The notes under the pieces are model-generated. The model was given only the letters and a program-made list of their open reading frames with translations, was not told the origin of the DNA and ran no database searches. From Terrisporobacter petrolearius (GTDB taxonomy: Bacteria; Bacillota; Clostridia; Peptostreptococcales; Peptostreptococcaceae): a stretch of 60,555 nucleotides of DNA. The position numbers and the translations under genes were made by a program. Of the stretch, positions 53,754-60,555 are shown one piece after another (within the stretch, counting starts at the first letter, position 1; each line of letters opens with the position of its first letter). Where the stretch lies: the NCBI RefSeq assembly GCF_020748185.1, contig NZ_JAHZMO010000018.1:1-60555 (forward strand), given 5' to 3'.

Positions 53754-53787
53754 AAAAAAAGCCTTAGATTTTCCACAATCTAAGGCC
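53754..53787 (-). terminator. terminator of the pentapeptide-repeat gene
   Basis: GCCTTAGATT pairs with AATCTAAGGC around a six-base loop, with seven T following on the minus strand, about 20 bases after the stop. The remaining gap to the MerR gene (53550-53753) shows nothing coding. Confidence 0.85.
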
Positions 53788-53806
53788 TAAGGTTTTTTAC
53801 ACAAAG

Positions 53807-54463
53807 TTATAAAATTCCTTGATCCTTGTAACTTTGTAAACTTTTTATAATATAACTTAAAGTACAGAACTCTCTATCAACTTTTTCACTTAAGATTCCT
53901 AAACCTTCTATAAGTCTTTTTTCTCTAAATTTTTCTAAAAGTATCATTATACTAATTGTATTAATACCCCTATCTTTTGTATCAAGAGTTCTTGATTTTT
54001 TCACACACTTATTTTCCATAGCTTTTTCTATGGCTTTTTTTAAATCATCACTTATTTCTAACTCTGGCATTTCGTTATATATTCTCACTTCATCTTCTTT
54101 GTAATTAAGATTTATTGCTTTGCTTGAATCAGAATCTACGAATATAACATTCTTGAAAGTTGCCCCAGAAAAATCAACGTTTTCTAATTTTGCACCTTCA
54201 AATATAGCGTCTTCAAACTTAGCTTTTATAAATTTACTTCCTTTTAAATTACTTCCTACAAACTCAGAAGACTTAAATGTGCACCCATAAAAATTGCAAG
54301 ATTTAAAATGAGCCCCTCTTAAACTTGTGAAGTTGAAGTTTGATTTTGAAAAATCACAATTATAGCAATTACTTCTTTTTAAATCTTGATACATAAAATT
54401 TTTATTCATTTTAGATGTTTTATTGTACTTAAGAGATGTATCTAATTTTTTATTGTTATTCAT
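53807..54463 (-). CDS. pentapeptide-repeat protein
   Basis: A 218-residue protein whose residues 28-120 form about 18 pentapeptide repeats of the A(D/N)LXX type (for example SLRGAHFKSCNFYG, SNLKGSKFIKAKFEDAIFEG, AKLENVDFSGATFKNVIF). These fold into a right-handed quadrilateral beta-helix. The last 85 residues are helical and non-repeating. Some pentapeptide proteins mimic DNA and protect gyrase (Qnr, MfpA), but most have no known role and the extra C-terminal region argues against a simple Qnr. GGAGGAAATATG supports the start. Confidence 0.85.
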   Translation of the reverse strand: MNNNKKLDTSLKYNKTSKMNKNFMYQDLKRSNCYNCDFSKSNFNFTSLRGAHFKSCNFYGCTFKSSEFVGSNLKGSKFIKAKFEDAIFEGAKLENVDFSGATFKNVIFVDSDSSKAINLNYKEDEVRIYNEMPELEISDDLKKAIEKAMENKCVKKSRTLDTKDRGINTISIMILLEKFREKRLIEGLGILSEKVDREFCTLSYIIKSLQSYKDQGIL

Positions 54464-54476
54464 ATTTCCTCCATAA

Positions 54477-54510
54477 AAAAACTCTTATACCAAAAGATAT
54501 AAGAGTTTTA
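54477..54510 (-). terminator. terminator downstream of the initiator tRNA
   Basis: AAACTCTTATA pairs with TATAAGAGTTT, 12 bases beyond the 3' end of the tRNA gene and just before the ribosome site of the pentapeptide-repeat gene. Confidence 0.75.
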
Positions 54511-54521
54511 TATTTGTATAT

Positions 54522-54597
<76 letters not shown>

Positions 54598-54787
54598 TCA
54601 TTATTTTCTGTTCTATTATAGGATAACATAATAAGCATAATATAACAACCCTATTTATTATATACGAAACTTTTTATTTAATAATAAATACTTACTTTTA
54701 TAAGTATAACCATAAAGTAGATATTTTATAATTATTATTTTGTATATATTATTTAATATTAAATTTTTCATTTTTTTCAAAAAAAGC

Positions 54788-54816
54788 TTGCAACATTTGT
54801 CGAACTTTGTTATTAT
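54788..54816 (+). promoter_or_regulatory. promoter of the candidate small RNA
   Basis: TTGCAA (54788-54793) and TATTAT (54811-54816) are separated by 17 bases on the plus strand, between the tRNA and gap, both of which are transcribed from the other strand. Start point expected near 54823. Confidence 0.65.
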
Positions 54817-54822
54817 AAATAA

Positions 54823-54938
54823 GCAGTTATTTCCCCAATAACTGATTACTCCCCAAATAAAATATATTCCCTAATAAACCCCTTTTTATAATATATTTTA
54901 GAATCCTTACTTGATCGGATAAAGTAAGGATTTTTTTT
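54823..54938 (+). ncRNA. candidate trans-acting small RNA with four C-rich motifs
   Basis: A transcription unit of about 116 bases with no reading frame. It starts after a good promoter and ends in an intrinsic terminator (AATCCTTAC/GTAAGGATT then eight T, 54902-54938). The single-stranded body is AU-rich except for four C-runs at 54833-54836, 54851-54854, 54869-54871 and 54879-54882. Genes around it use GGGG/GGAGG ribosome sites, so these C-runs could pair with Shine-Dalgarno sequences, as in RsaE-type regulators of Firmicutes. Existence as an RNA and its targets are inferred. Confidence 0.6.
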
Positions 54939-54957
54939 ATTTTCAATATTTTTATAT

Positions 54958-54988
54958 AAAAAGACATCTGTATACAGATGTCTTTTTC
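54958..54988 (-). terminator. terminator of gap
   Basis: AAAAAGACATCTGTA and TACAGATGTCTTTTT make a nearly perfect palindrome 15 bases beyond the gap stop codon; it can act on either strand. Confidence 0.85.
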
Positions 54989-55002
54989 AATTTATTTAAT
55001 TA

Positions 55003-56037
55003 TTAAATATTATTTTCTAAATCTTTCATTTTAGTAGCAATAAAATCAACTAAATCCACTGTTCTTGAAGAGTATCCCCACTCATTATCATACCATGAAA
55101 CAACTTTAAACATTCTACTTCCCATTGCCATAGTTGATAATCCATCTATGATTGATGAACGCGCATCTCCTCTATAATCTATTGAAACTAATGGTTCTTC
55201 GCTATATCCTAAAATTCCCTTCATTTCATTTTCTGATGCTTTTTTAAATGCTGCATTTATTTCTTCGACAGTAGCATCTTTCTTTAATACACAAACTAAG
55301 TCTACAAGTGAAACAGTTGGTGTTGGAACTCTTACAGCAAATCCATTTAATTTTCCTTTTAATTGTGGTAAAACTTTGGCAACTGCTTTTGCAGCTCCTG
55401 TTGTCGTAGGTATCATTGATTCTCCAGCAGCTCTTGCTCTTCTTAAATCCTTATGTGTTTTGTCTAAAATTCTTTGGTCATTTGTGTAGGCGTGTATAGT
55501 AGTCATTAGTCCTTCTTCTATACCAAATTCTTGATCTAATACTTTTGCAAATGGTGCTAAACAGTTAGTTGTGCAAGAAGCATTTGATATTATATTATGA
55601 ATGTTTTCATCATATTCATTTTCATTTACGCCCATAACAATAGTCTTATCTTCATTTTTACCAGGTGCACTTATTATAACTTTTTTTGCTCCAGCTTCAA
55701 TATGTTTCATACAATCTTCTCTTTTTACAAATTTACCTGTAGATTCTATTACTAAGTCTACTCCCAACTCTTTCCATGGAATTTGACTTGGATCGCCATA
55801 TCTAAGTATTTTTATATCATTATTATTTATAACAATTGTTTCTTCATCTTTAACTTCTACATCACCTTTAAATATTCCATAACAAGAATCATATTTAAAT
55901 AAATGTGCTAAAGTGTCTGCTTCTGCTCTTGCATTTATTGCCACTATTTCGAAGCTATCTTTTGACATTTCCTCTACTATTCTAAGCACATTTCTACCTA
56001 TTCTTCCAAAACCATTAATTCCTACTTTTATTTTCAA
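55003..56037 (-). CDS. gap: glyceraldehyde-3-phosphate dehydrogenase (NAD)
   Basis: A glycolytic GAPDH of about 344 residues. The NAD-binding start is KVGINGFGRIGRNVLRIVEE, the catalytic cysteine is in ISNASCTTNCLAPFAKVLD, and the C-terminal part has VRVPTPTVSLVDLV and VSWYDNEWGYSSRTVDL. I start at TTG 56037 because GGGAGGAATAG lies just before it; the GTG at 56052 is part of that ribosome site. No pgk, tpi or cggR is adjacent, so this is a stand-alone copy. Palindromic TAGTGTACACTA elements lie in its upstream region. Confidence 0.94.
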   Translation of the reverse strand: MKIKVGINGFGRIGRNVLRIVEEMSKDSFEIVAINARAEADTLAHLFKYDSCYGIFKGDVEVKDEETIVINNNDIKILRYGDPSQIPWKELGVDLVIESTGKFVKREDCMKHIEAGAKKVIISAPGKNEDKTIVMGVNENEYDENIHNIISNASCTTNCLAPFAKVLDQEFGIEEGLMTTIHAYTNDQRILDKTHKDLRRARAAGESMIPTTTGAAKAVAKVLPQLKGKLNGFAVRVPTPTVSLVDLVCVLKKDATVEEINAAFKKASENEMKGILGYSEEPLVSIDYRGDARSSIIDGLSTMAMGSRMFKVVSWYDNEWGYSSRTVDLVDFIATKMKDLENNI

Positions 56038-56072
56038 GTCTATTCCTCCCACATATCATTTATAATTATTTA

Positions 56073-56240
56073 GGGTACACTATATATTTATTTTCATCTC
56101 TTTTTCTTTAGCTCTCTAAAGAATTTTAAGTTCACCATTAATATAATGTATATTAAATGTGTTATTTTTTGATAAACAGTTTATTTAGTGTGTTATATTT
56201 ATTATATATAGTGTACACTACATTTTTATAGTACACTATT
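56073..56240 (-). promoter_or_regulatory. cluster of TAGTGTACACTA-type operator sites upstream of gap
   Basis: A perfect 12-base palindrome TAGTGTACACTA lies at 56209-56220. Related half or imperfect copies are GGGTACACTATA (56073-56084), TTTAGTGTGTTA (about 56185-56196) and ATAGTACACTAT (56228-56239). They are in the 330-base gap between divergent gap and the gene at 56373. Several spaced copies of one dyad suggest a dedicated repressor or activator; which one is unknown. Confidence 0.55.
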
Positions 56241-56372
56241 TTATACACAATTTCAATATTTTTTTAATTATTTGTATACAATAAATATTACAAAAGGTCA
56301 TCACTTATAAATATTCATAGTTTTTCACATTAATTCATATACTTTTTTAAGATCGTAATAGGAGTGATAAAA

Positions 56373-56981
56373 ATGAAAATAACTCAAAATCAATATATAA
56401 ATAAATCTAAGTCATCTAAGAATACTAATAACTGGGAAATACCATCAACAATTAATTACTCTTGTGATATTTCTAATGGATATATTCAAGCCAAAAACTT
56501 ATCGTTATTTAATGGAGCTAGTGAAGAAATGGATTGTGGTGGAAATAGTACTTTTGATTGTGCTTATTTGTTATTATCTAATCCTAAAAAATCAAATGTA
56601 AATATTTATGTTAAAAGTTCTGTAATTTCCAATTTATCATCAAGCCCAGTTATATCTAAAATATATTACTGCGTAGAAGATGTCATTGGAAATTTAGAAA
56701 GTTCTAGTAATACAACTATAACAAATTCAAATTCTTGTGGGAGTATGCCTACTGGCAATATATTCTTCGGTAATGATATTGAAAAAATTTATGGCATTTA
56801 TGGTCAAAACTTAATTATACCTCCTTATAGCATGCATATTTCCAATGAAAATGGTGGCGTGGTTATTTCTCCTGGTTTTAGTTACCTATTTGAAATTAGT
56901 CCTGTTAAAGAAGAAATAACTTCAAACTTTGTCATGTCATTTTCATGGTGGGAAGAACCCTTGTCCTCCTTCTTTGATTAA
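56373..56981 (+). CDS. unrecognised protein, about 202 residues
   Basis: A protein that I cannot assign. It is rich in Asn and Ser, mostly beta by look, without signal peptide or membrane helix. Notable segments are EEMDCGGNSTFDCAYLLLSN, ISKIYYCVEDVIGNLESSS and the closing VMSFSWWEEPLSSFF. Such sequences resemble structural or coat-like beta proteins (spore-surface proteins come to mind), but this is only an impression. ATG 56373 is preceded by AGGAGTG; the GTG at 56364 is part of that site. It is divergent from gap and shares the palindrome-rich upstream region. Confidence 0.7.
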   Translation: MKITQNQYINKSKSSKNTNNWEIPSTINYSCDISNGYIQAKNLSLFNGASEEMDCGGNSTFDCAYLLLSNPKKSNVNIYVKSSVISNLSSSPVISKIYYCVEDVIGNLESSSNTTITNSNSCGSMPTGNIFFGNDIEKIYGIYGQNLIIPPYSMHISNENGGVVISPGFSYLFEISPVKEEITSNFVMSFSWWEEPLSSFFD

Positions 56982-57012
56982 GCAACTTTACAATTATATT
57001 ATTAACCAAATA

Positions 57013-57061
57013 AAAAAACGCCTTTCTTTACAATGATTTCATTGTAAAGAAAGGCGTTTTA
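57013..57061. terminator. bidirectional terminator
   Basis: AAAACGCCTTTCTTTACAA and its complement TTGTAAAGAAAGGCGTTTT form a very strong stem-loop with A/T runs, between two convergent genes. Confidence 0.92.
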
Positions 57062-57062
57062 A

Positions 57063-57452
57063 CTATAAACTATATTTTACTTTTGAAAAATCAAATAATT
57101 CATCTACATTTTCACTTAAAATATATTTTGTATACTCATCTTTTGAGTTAGTAATATTTTTTCCTTTATAAATAATTCTTAAACTATCCTTATTATTAAT
57201 GTTAAAAATATTAAAAGCTAATTCTCCACTTTCTTTATATAATAAGTTCTTTTTATCATAGTCACATCCAAAAACATACTTTATTCCATCCACTGGGCAA
57301 GTATTATTTTCAGTTATACATATAATTTCATCTTTATTTAACTTTATATTCATTTTACCTATTATCGCTTCACAAGCTTTCATTCCAATAGCTAGCCCTG
57401 GACATTCATGACCATGAAATCTAACAGCTTCTTCCCATAATAAACTATTCAT
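57063..57452 (-). CDS. FmdE-domain protein (tungsten/molybdenum formylmethanofuran dehydrogenase subunit E-like)
   Basis: A 129-residue protein with the FmdE family opening EAVRFHGHECPGLAIGMKA, which carries the conserved His and Cys of a probable metal site, followed by ENNTCPVDGIKYVFGCDYDK. Stand-alone FmdE proteins in clostridia are thought to bind zinc or iron and are often linked to molybdenum enzymes, but their job is not settled. The gene lies 21 bases downstream of hisD on the same strand. The zinc-ribbon domain found at the C-terminus of longer homologues is missing. Confidence 0.8.
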   Translation of the reverse strand: MNSLLWEEAVRFHGHECPGLAIGMKACEAIIGKMNIKLNKDEIICITENNTCPVDGIKYVFGCDYDKKNLLYKESGELAFNIFNINNKDSLRIIYKGKNITNSKDEYTKYILSENVDELFDFSKVKYSL

Positions 57453-57473
57453 TATTCCTCCTAAATTTATGTA

Positions 57474-58736
57474 CTATTTAATCCTTATTTTAGCCGCATT
57501 TGCATGGGCGTATAATCCTTCTTCCACAGCTAAATCATGAGCTACTGGCGCTAATAAATCTACTGCTTTTTGACTTAATCTTTGAGTAGTACATGTTTTC
57601 ATAAATGTTCCAACCCATACTCCACCAGTATATCTAGATGCCCTAAGAGTTGGTAATGTATGATTTGTTCCTGACACATAATCACCAAAAACTTCAGCTG
57701 ATAGTCTTCCCACAAACAAAGACCCATAATTTATTAGTTTATCTATTATTTCGTCTTCATTTTTCAAGCTTATTTCTAAATGTTCAGGTGCATATTTATT
57801 ACTAAGTTTTATGGCTTCCTCTAAAGTGTCCACATATATTATTTCTCCATTGTTTCTCCAAGATGATACTGCTATATCTCTTGTAGGAAGATCTTTTAAA
57901 ATTTCATCCACTTTTTTAGAAACTGCTTCTCCCAATTTTTTATCTGTAGTAATTAAAATACCTCTAGCACTATAATCATGTTCACATTGTGCTAAAACGT
58001 CAGCTGCAATATAATCAGCATTGGCAGTTTCATCTGCTATAATTAAAACTTCACTTGGTCCTGCCACAAAATCTATCCCAACATTTCCATAACATTGTCT
58101 TTTAGCTTCTGTTACATATTTGTTTCCTGGTCCAACAATAATATCCACTGGTTTAATACTTTGTGTTCCATATGTAAATGCTCCTATTGCTTGAACTCCA
58201 CCTACAGCATATATTTCATCTGCTCCTGCTATATCCATTGCAATTAAAGTTTTCGCATTTATATCTTTACTATTTCTCATAGTTGGTGAACATGCACACA
58301 CTCTTTTAACACCTGCAATTTTAGCTGGAATAATTAACATTAGTGCTGTAGAAAAAAGTGGATATCCTCCACCTGGCACATATGCTAATGCTGATTCTAT
58401 AGGTATATGTTTTTGACCAAGTATTACCCCAGGAAAAATTTCTCTTTCAAAGTTATTTTCAAAGCTTTCTTTTTGAGCTTTAGCGAACTCTTCAATATTT
58501 TTTACTGCAATTTTAATATCTTCAATAAATTTAATATCTACTTGTTTATATGCTTTTACTATTTCATCTCGAGTTACTCTATATCTTAATCTTGGATTTT
58601 TATCAAACTGAAAATTATATTTTCTTACTCCAATATCCCTGTTAAGTTTTATATCATTCAATATCTCTCTTACTTGCATTTTTACTGCTTTCTCAGTTTC
58701 TATATTTTTAAACTGAGATTTTTTTAACACTTCCAT
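57474..58736 (-). CDS. hisD: histidinol dehydrogenase
   Basis: A zinc enzyme of about 420 residues that oxidises L-histidinol to histidine with NAD+. Clear marks are VPGGGYPLFSTALMLIIPAK, VGGVQAIGAFTYGTQSIKPV, DFVAGPSEVLIIADETANAD, LAQCEHDYSARGIL and AEVFGDYVSGTNHTLPT, which supply the metal ligands. ATG 58736 has TAGGAGGAG upstream; the ORF back to 58772 has no site. No other his gene is nearby, so either the remaining pathway is elsewhere, or this is a stand-alone HisD-like enzyme. It appears complete. Confidence 0.9.
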   Translation of the reverse strand: MEVLKKSQFKNIETEKAVKMQVREILNDIKLNRDIGVRKYNFQFDKNPRLRYRVTRDEIVKAYKQVDIKFIEDIKIAVKNIEEFAKAQKESFENNFEREIFPGVILGQKHIPIESALAYVPGGGYPLFSTALMLIIPAKIAGVKRVCACSPTMRNSKDINAKTLIAMDIAGADEIYAVGGVQAIGAFTYGTQSIKPVDIIVGPGNKYVTEAKRQCYGNVGIDFVAGPSEVLIIADETANADYIAADVLAQCEHDYSARGILITTDKKLGEAVSKKVDEILKDLPTRDIAVSSWRNNGEIIYVDTLEEAIKLSNKYAPEHLEISLKNEDEIIDKLINYGSLFVGRLSAEVFGDYVSGTNHTLPTLRASRYTGGVWVGTFMKTCTTQRLSQKAVDLLAPVAHDLAVEEGLYAHANAAKIRIK

Positions 58737-58884
58737 TTTTACTCCTCCTATGATAACTATACAATAGATCAAATATCCCCTTATTTTATCCTATATAAAA
58801 ATAATCCTATCTATTTGCAAACTAGATGTCAACAATAATGTAGTTAATATAATTTTTTATTTTGTAAAGTACTAAATATAAATA

Positions 58885-58932
58885 AAACACCTTTTATACT
58901 TATTAATATCAGTAAGTATAAAGATGCTTTAT
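58885..58932 (-). terminator. stem-loop after the leu remnant
   Basis: AAGCATCTTTATACTTAC on the minus strand pairs, with mismatches, with TAAGTATAAAAGGTGTTTT. It is the old terminator of the leu genes. Confidence 0.6.
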
Positions 58933-58942
58933 TTTAAATTCT

Positions 58943-59502
58943 TTATATTTGTTTAGCTATCAAATCTCCCATTTCTTTAGTCCATACAGCCCTTTCTTTT
59001 CCAATATATATATCTGCCGCTCTATAACCATTATCAAGAACTTTTGCAACTACATTTTCTATTTCTTTTGCTTCTTTTCCTAAAGTAAATGAATATCTCT
59101 GCATCATAGCTACTGATAAAATTGTACCTATTGGATTTACTATATTTTTACAAGCAATATCTGTAGCACTTCCATGAGTGGGCTAATATATTCCAAATTT
59201 ATCATCTCTAAGAGATGCAAAAGGAAGCATACCAATAGATCCTGTTAACATTGAAGCTTCATCTGAAATAATATCTCCAAATATGTTATTAGTAACTATT
59301 GTATCAAACTGGCTAGGATTTTTTATTAACTGCGTGGCAGCATTATCTACATACATAAAATTAAGTTCAACGTCTTTGTATTCTTTATTTAATTCATTCA
59401 TTATTTTTCTCCAAAGTTTAGAAGTATCAAGAACATTTGCTTTGTCTACACAAGTCAATTTTTGATTTCTAATTCTAGCAGTTTCAAAAGCTTTTTTTCC
59501 CT
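58943..59502 (-). pseudogene. leuB: 3' remnant of leuB (3-isopropylmalate dehydrogenase)
   Basis: About the last 185 codons of leuB. The sequence reads [20 protein letters not shown], then [40 protein letters not shown], and then is interrupted by TAG (59183-59185), where the family has the glutamate of YEPxHGSA. After the stop it continues PTHGSATDIACKNIVNPIGT to GDLIAKQI and TAA at 58943. At its 5' side it joins, within a SEIE-like segment, to leuC sequence; leuD and the first half of leuB are gone. Leucine synthesis through this locus is therefore lost. Confidence 0.88.
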
Positions 59503-59800
59503 ATTCGATTTCAGATTCCACATGACCCATTCTTCCTACAAAATTTCTATTTGTAGTAGATACTGCTCTTTCTTTTTGACCCAATACTCCCATATGTCCG
59601 CCTAAACATGGTCCACAAGTTGGTGTGGATATGGCAGCTCCAGCTTTTACTAAATCAGCTATATATCCTTTTTCTATCGCTTCCAAATAAATTTTTGATA
59701 AACAGCTCCTAGACAAGTTTAGAACAATCCGATGCCAAATTCCAGCAAACTTTGGATTTCTATAAACTTCAAAATTCTTACTACGCCTATTCTTAGCTTT
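59503..59800 (-). pseudogene. leuC: internal remnant of leuC (3-isopropylmalate dehydratase large subunit)
   Basis: About 100 codons of LeuC, best preserved in [40 protein letters not shown] and [16 protein letters not shown]. The cysteines of CGPC belong to the 4Fe-4S aconitase-type cluster. Upstream (towards 59800) the sequence decays into PGSQ-like debris without a start, and downstream it passes straight into leuB. Only a relic of the gene. Confidence 0.82.
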
Positions 59801-60016
59801 CTAATTATTTAACTTATTAGTAATAATATCTAGAGTCGAATCATCGTCAATATATTTTTTAGAATTTTCTAATTTTTTATAAATGACTCAAATTGTAAGT
59901 GAAAAACTTTTTTAATTCTTGCATTTATTTATATTTAAGGTAATTAATATTATTTCTATTTAATAATATATATAAAGGGTTGTAGAACACTAAATTATCA
60001 TGGAAGGAGATTAGAA

Positions 60017-60379
60017 ATGGATGACATATACAAAGAAGCTCATATAATGGCAAAATCTATTTATGAGGAGTACAAAGACGTAGACTATAAATTACAGTTT
60101 CAATTATGTTTGTCTTACCTTTCTGATAAAAAAATTAATGAGAGAATCCAAGAAATTTTAGCTGAAGTAAAAGTAAACGAAAAAGAAGCAAGAATATTAG
60201 AGAAAGTTGAGTTTTACTATAAAAACTTTTTCAAAAGTGAAGAAAATCTTAAGTTTAGACTTTGGCAAAGACAAGATAAAAGAAGAGTCTATTTATCTGC
60301 ATCCTATATTATTAATAAACCCTATATAGACTTAATAAGTAACAAATTATTTGATAAAAAAAAGATAAAGAAATTTTAG
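60017..60379 (+). CDS. small hypothetical protein
   Basis: A 120-residue, charged, helical protein without signal peptide or membrane helix. GGAAGGAGATTAG precedes the ATG, so translation is likely. Notable are the YLSDKKINERIQEILAEVKV segment and the basic middle FRLWQRQDKRRVYL. I do not recognise the family. It stands alone after the decayed leu genes and before a terminator; its upstream 200 bases hold no other gene. Confidence 0.6.
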   Translation: MDDIYKEAHIMAKSIYEEYKDVDYKLQFQLCLSYLSDKKINERIQEILAEVKVNEKEARILEKVEFYYKNFFKSEENLKFRLWQRQDKRRVYLSASYIINKPYIDLISNKLFDKKKIKKF

Positions 60380-60382
60380 TAA

Positions 60383-60419
60383 AAAAGTGATATCGTCCTA
60401 ATAATGGTACGATACATTT
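60383..60419 (+). terminator. terminator of the small hypothetical gene
   Basis: AAAAAGTGATATCGT pairs imperfectly with ACGATACATTTTTT, followed by a T-run on the plus strand. Confidence 0.65.
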
Positions 60420-60471
60420 TTTTACTTAGGGTTTGTCAATAAAAGTGTGTAAGTAGTTTTTATTTTATAAG

Positions 60472-60505
60472 TCAGGTAGATAAAATTAATCTACCTGATT
60501 TTTTA
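60472..60505 (-). terminator. stem-loop terminator
   Basis: TCAGGTAGAT and ATCTACCTGA form a perfect ten-base stem with flanking A/T, just after the end of a reading frame that enters from the right edge on the minus strand. Confidence 0.7.
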
Positions 60506-60506
60506 A

Positions 60507-60553
60507 TACTGATATTTTTTAACTCTTTCTTTTAAATTCTCATCCATATCTAA
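60507..60553 (-). CDS. C-terminal end of a gene cut by the window edge
   Basis: The last 15 codons of a minus-strand frame (ending DENLKERVKKYQY and TAA) are followed by a terminator. Too short to identify. The sequence at about 60431-60453 (gtttgtcaataaaagtgtgt) beyond the terminator could be an insertion-sequence end, so this could be a transposase, but that is a guess. Confidence 0.35.
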
Positions 60554-60555
60554 TT

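Noticed and set aside
59183..59185. In-frame stop in leuB considered as recoding
   Set aside because: It is TAG, replaces a glutamate, and the gene is also truncated and fused to leuC.
60421..60470. gtttgtcaataaaagtgtgt considered as an IS256-type terminal repeat
   Set aside because: No transposase or second end is visible in the window; kept only as a remark on the edge gene.

Overview
The window is AT-rich, low-GC Gram-positive DNA with G-rich Shine-Dalgarno sequences (GGGGG, GGAGG), many A/T-flanked stem-loop terminators and frequent TTG/GTG starts. The gene content points to an anaerobic, amino-acid-fermenting clostridium of the Peptostreptococcaceae type (Clostridioides, Paraclostridium or Paeniclostridium relatives). 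The pointers are a glycyl-radical hydroxyproline dehydratase beside proC, an electron-confurcating lactate dehydrogenase operon, a queuine-salvage operon, an oversized 2-hydroxyacyl-CoA dehydratase-type activator protein, and a candidate selenoprotein. Species cannot be fixed from this window.

Layout. 1-3.6 kb: the right end of an IS3-family element that has cut into a flavin-reductase gene, a TPR-like small protein, an AraC/GyrI regulator and a decayed DUF2974-type gene. 3.6-9.1 kb: ppnP, proC, hypD and hypE on the minus strand with a divergent XRE-cupin regulator; together they turn trans-4-hydroxyproline into proline. 9.1-17.1 kb: a membrane-anchored MutS-like ATPase, an AbgT transporter flanked by two M20 amidohydrolases, and a repeat-rich cell-wall-binding protein with an NlpC/P60-like end. 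17.3-24.6 kb: the lactate operon (FadR-type regulator, permease, LarA racemase, EtfB, EtfA, FAD lactate dehydrogenase) with a palindromic operator. 24.8-27.9 kb: rubredoxin, a DegV remnant, and queK-qrtT-queL behind a promoter, preQ1-I-like aptamer and terminator. 27.9-39.2 kb: cdd, a glycosyltransferase with a PP2C-like phosphatase, an HD protein/lipoprotein/two-component cluster, a lysine-rich protein, an rRNA methyltransferase, larE and alr. 39.5-46.4 kb: two tandem amino-acid permeases, a GntR-controlled ABC transporter, and a two-gene unit made of an HEPN-type protein and an ArsC/Spx-fold protein with an in-frame UGA at its active-site position. 46.5-60.5 kb: the 1444-residue activator-like protein, MATE pump with divergent MerR regulator, pentapeptide-repeat protein, initiator tRNA, a candidate C-rich small RNA, gap, a gene of unknown function, an FmdE-type protein, hisD, a fused leuC/leuB scar and a small hypothetical gene.

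How they work together. Three units feed fermentation: Hyp to Pro (hypD/hypE/proC), lactate oxidation (lct operon with LarA, whose nickel cofactor requires LarE, found 15 kb away), and import and cleavage of acylated amino acids (AbgT with M20 hydrolases). The queKL operon recycles queuosine. The strongest leads for something new are the UGA-containing ArsC-like gene at 44718-45068 coupled to an HEPN gene, and the promoter-to-terminator transcript with four C-runs at 54823-54938.
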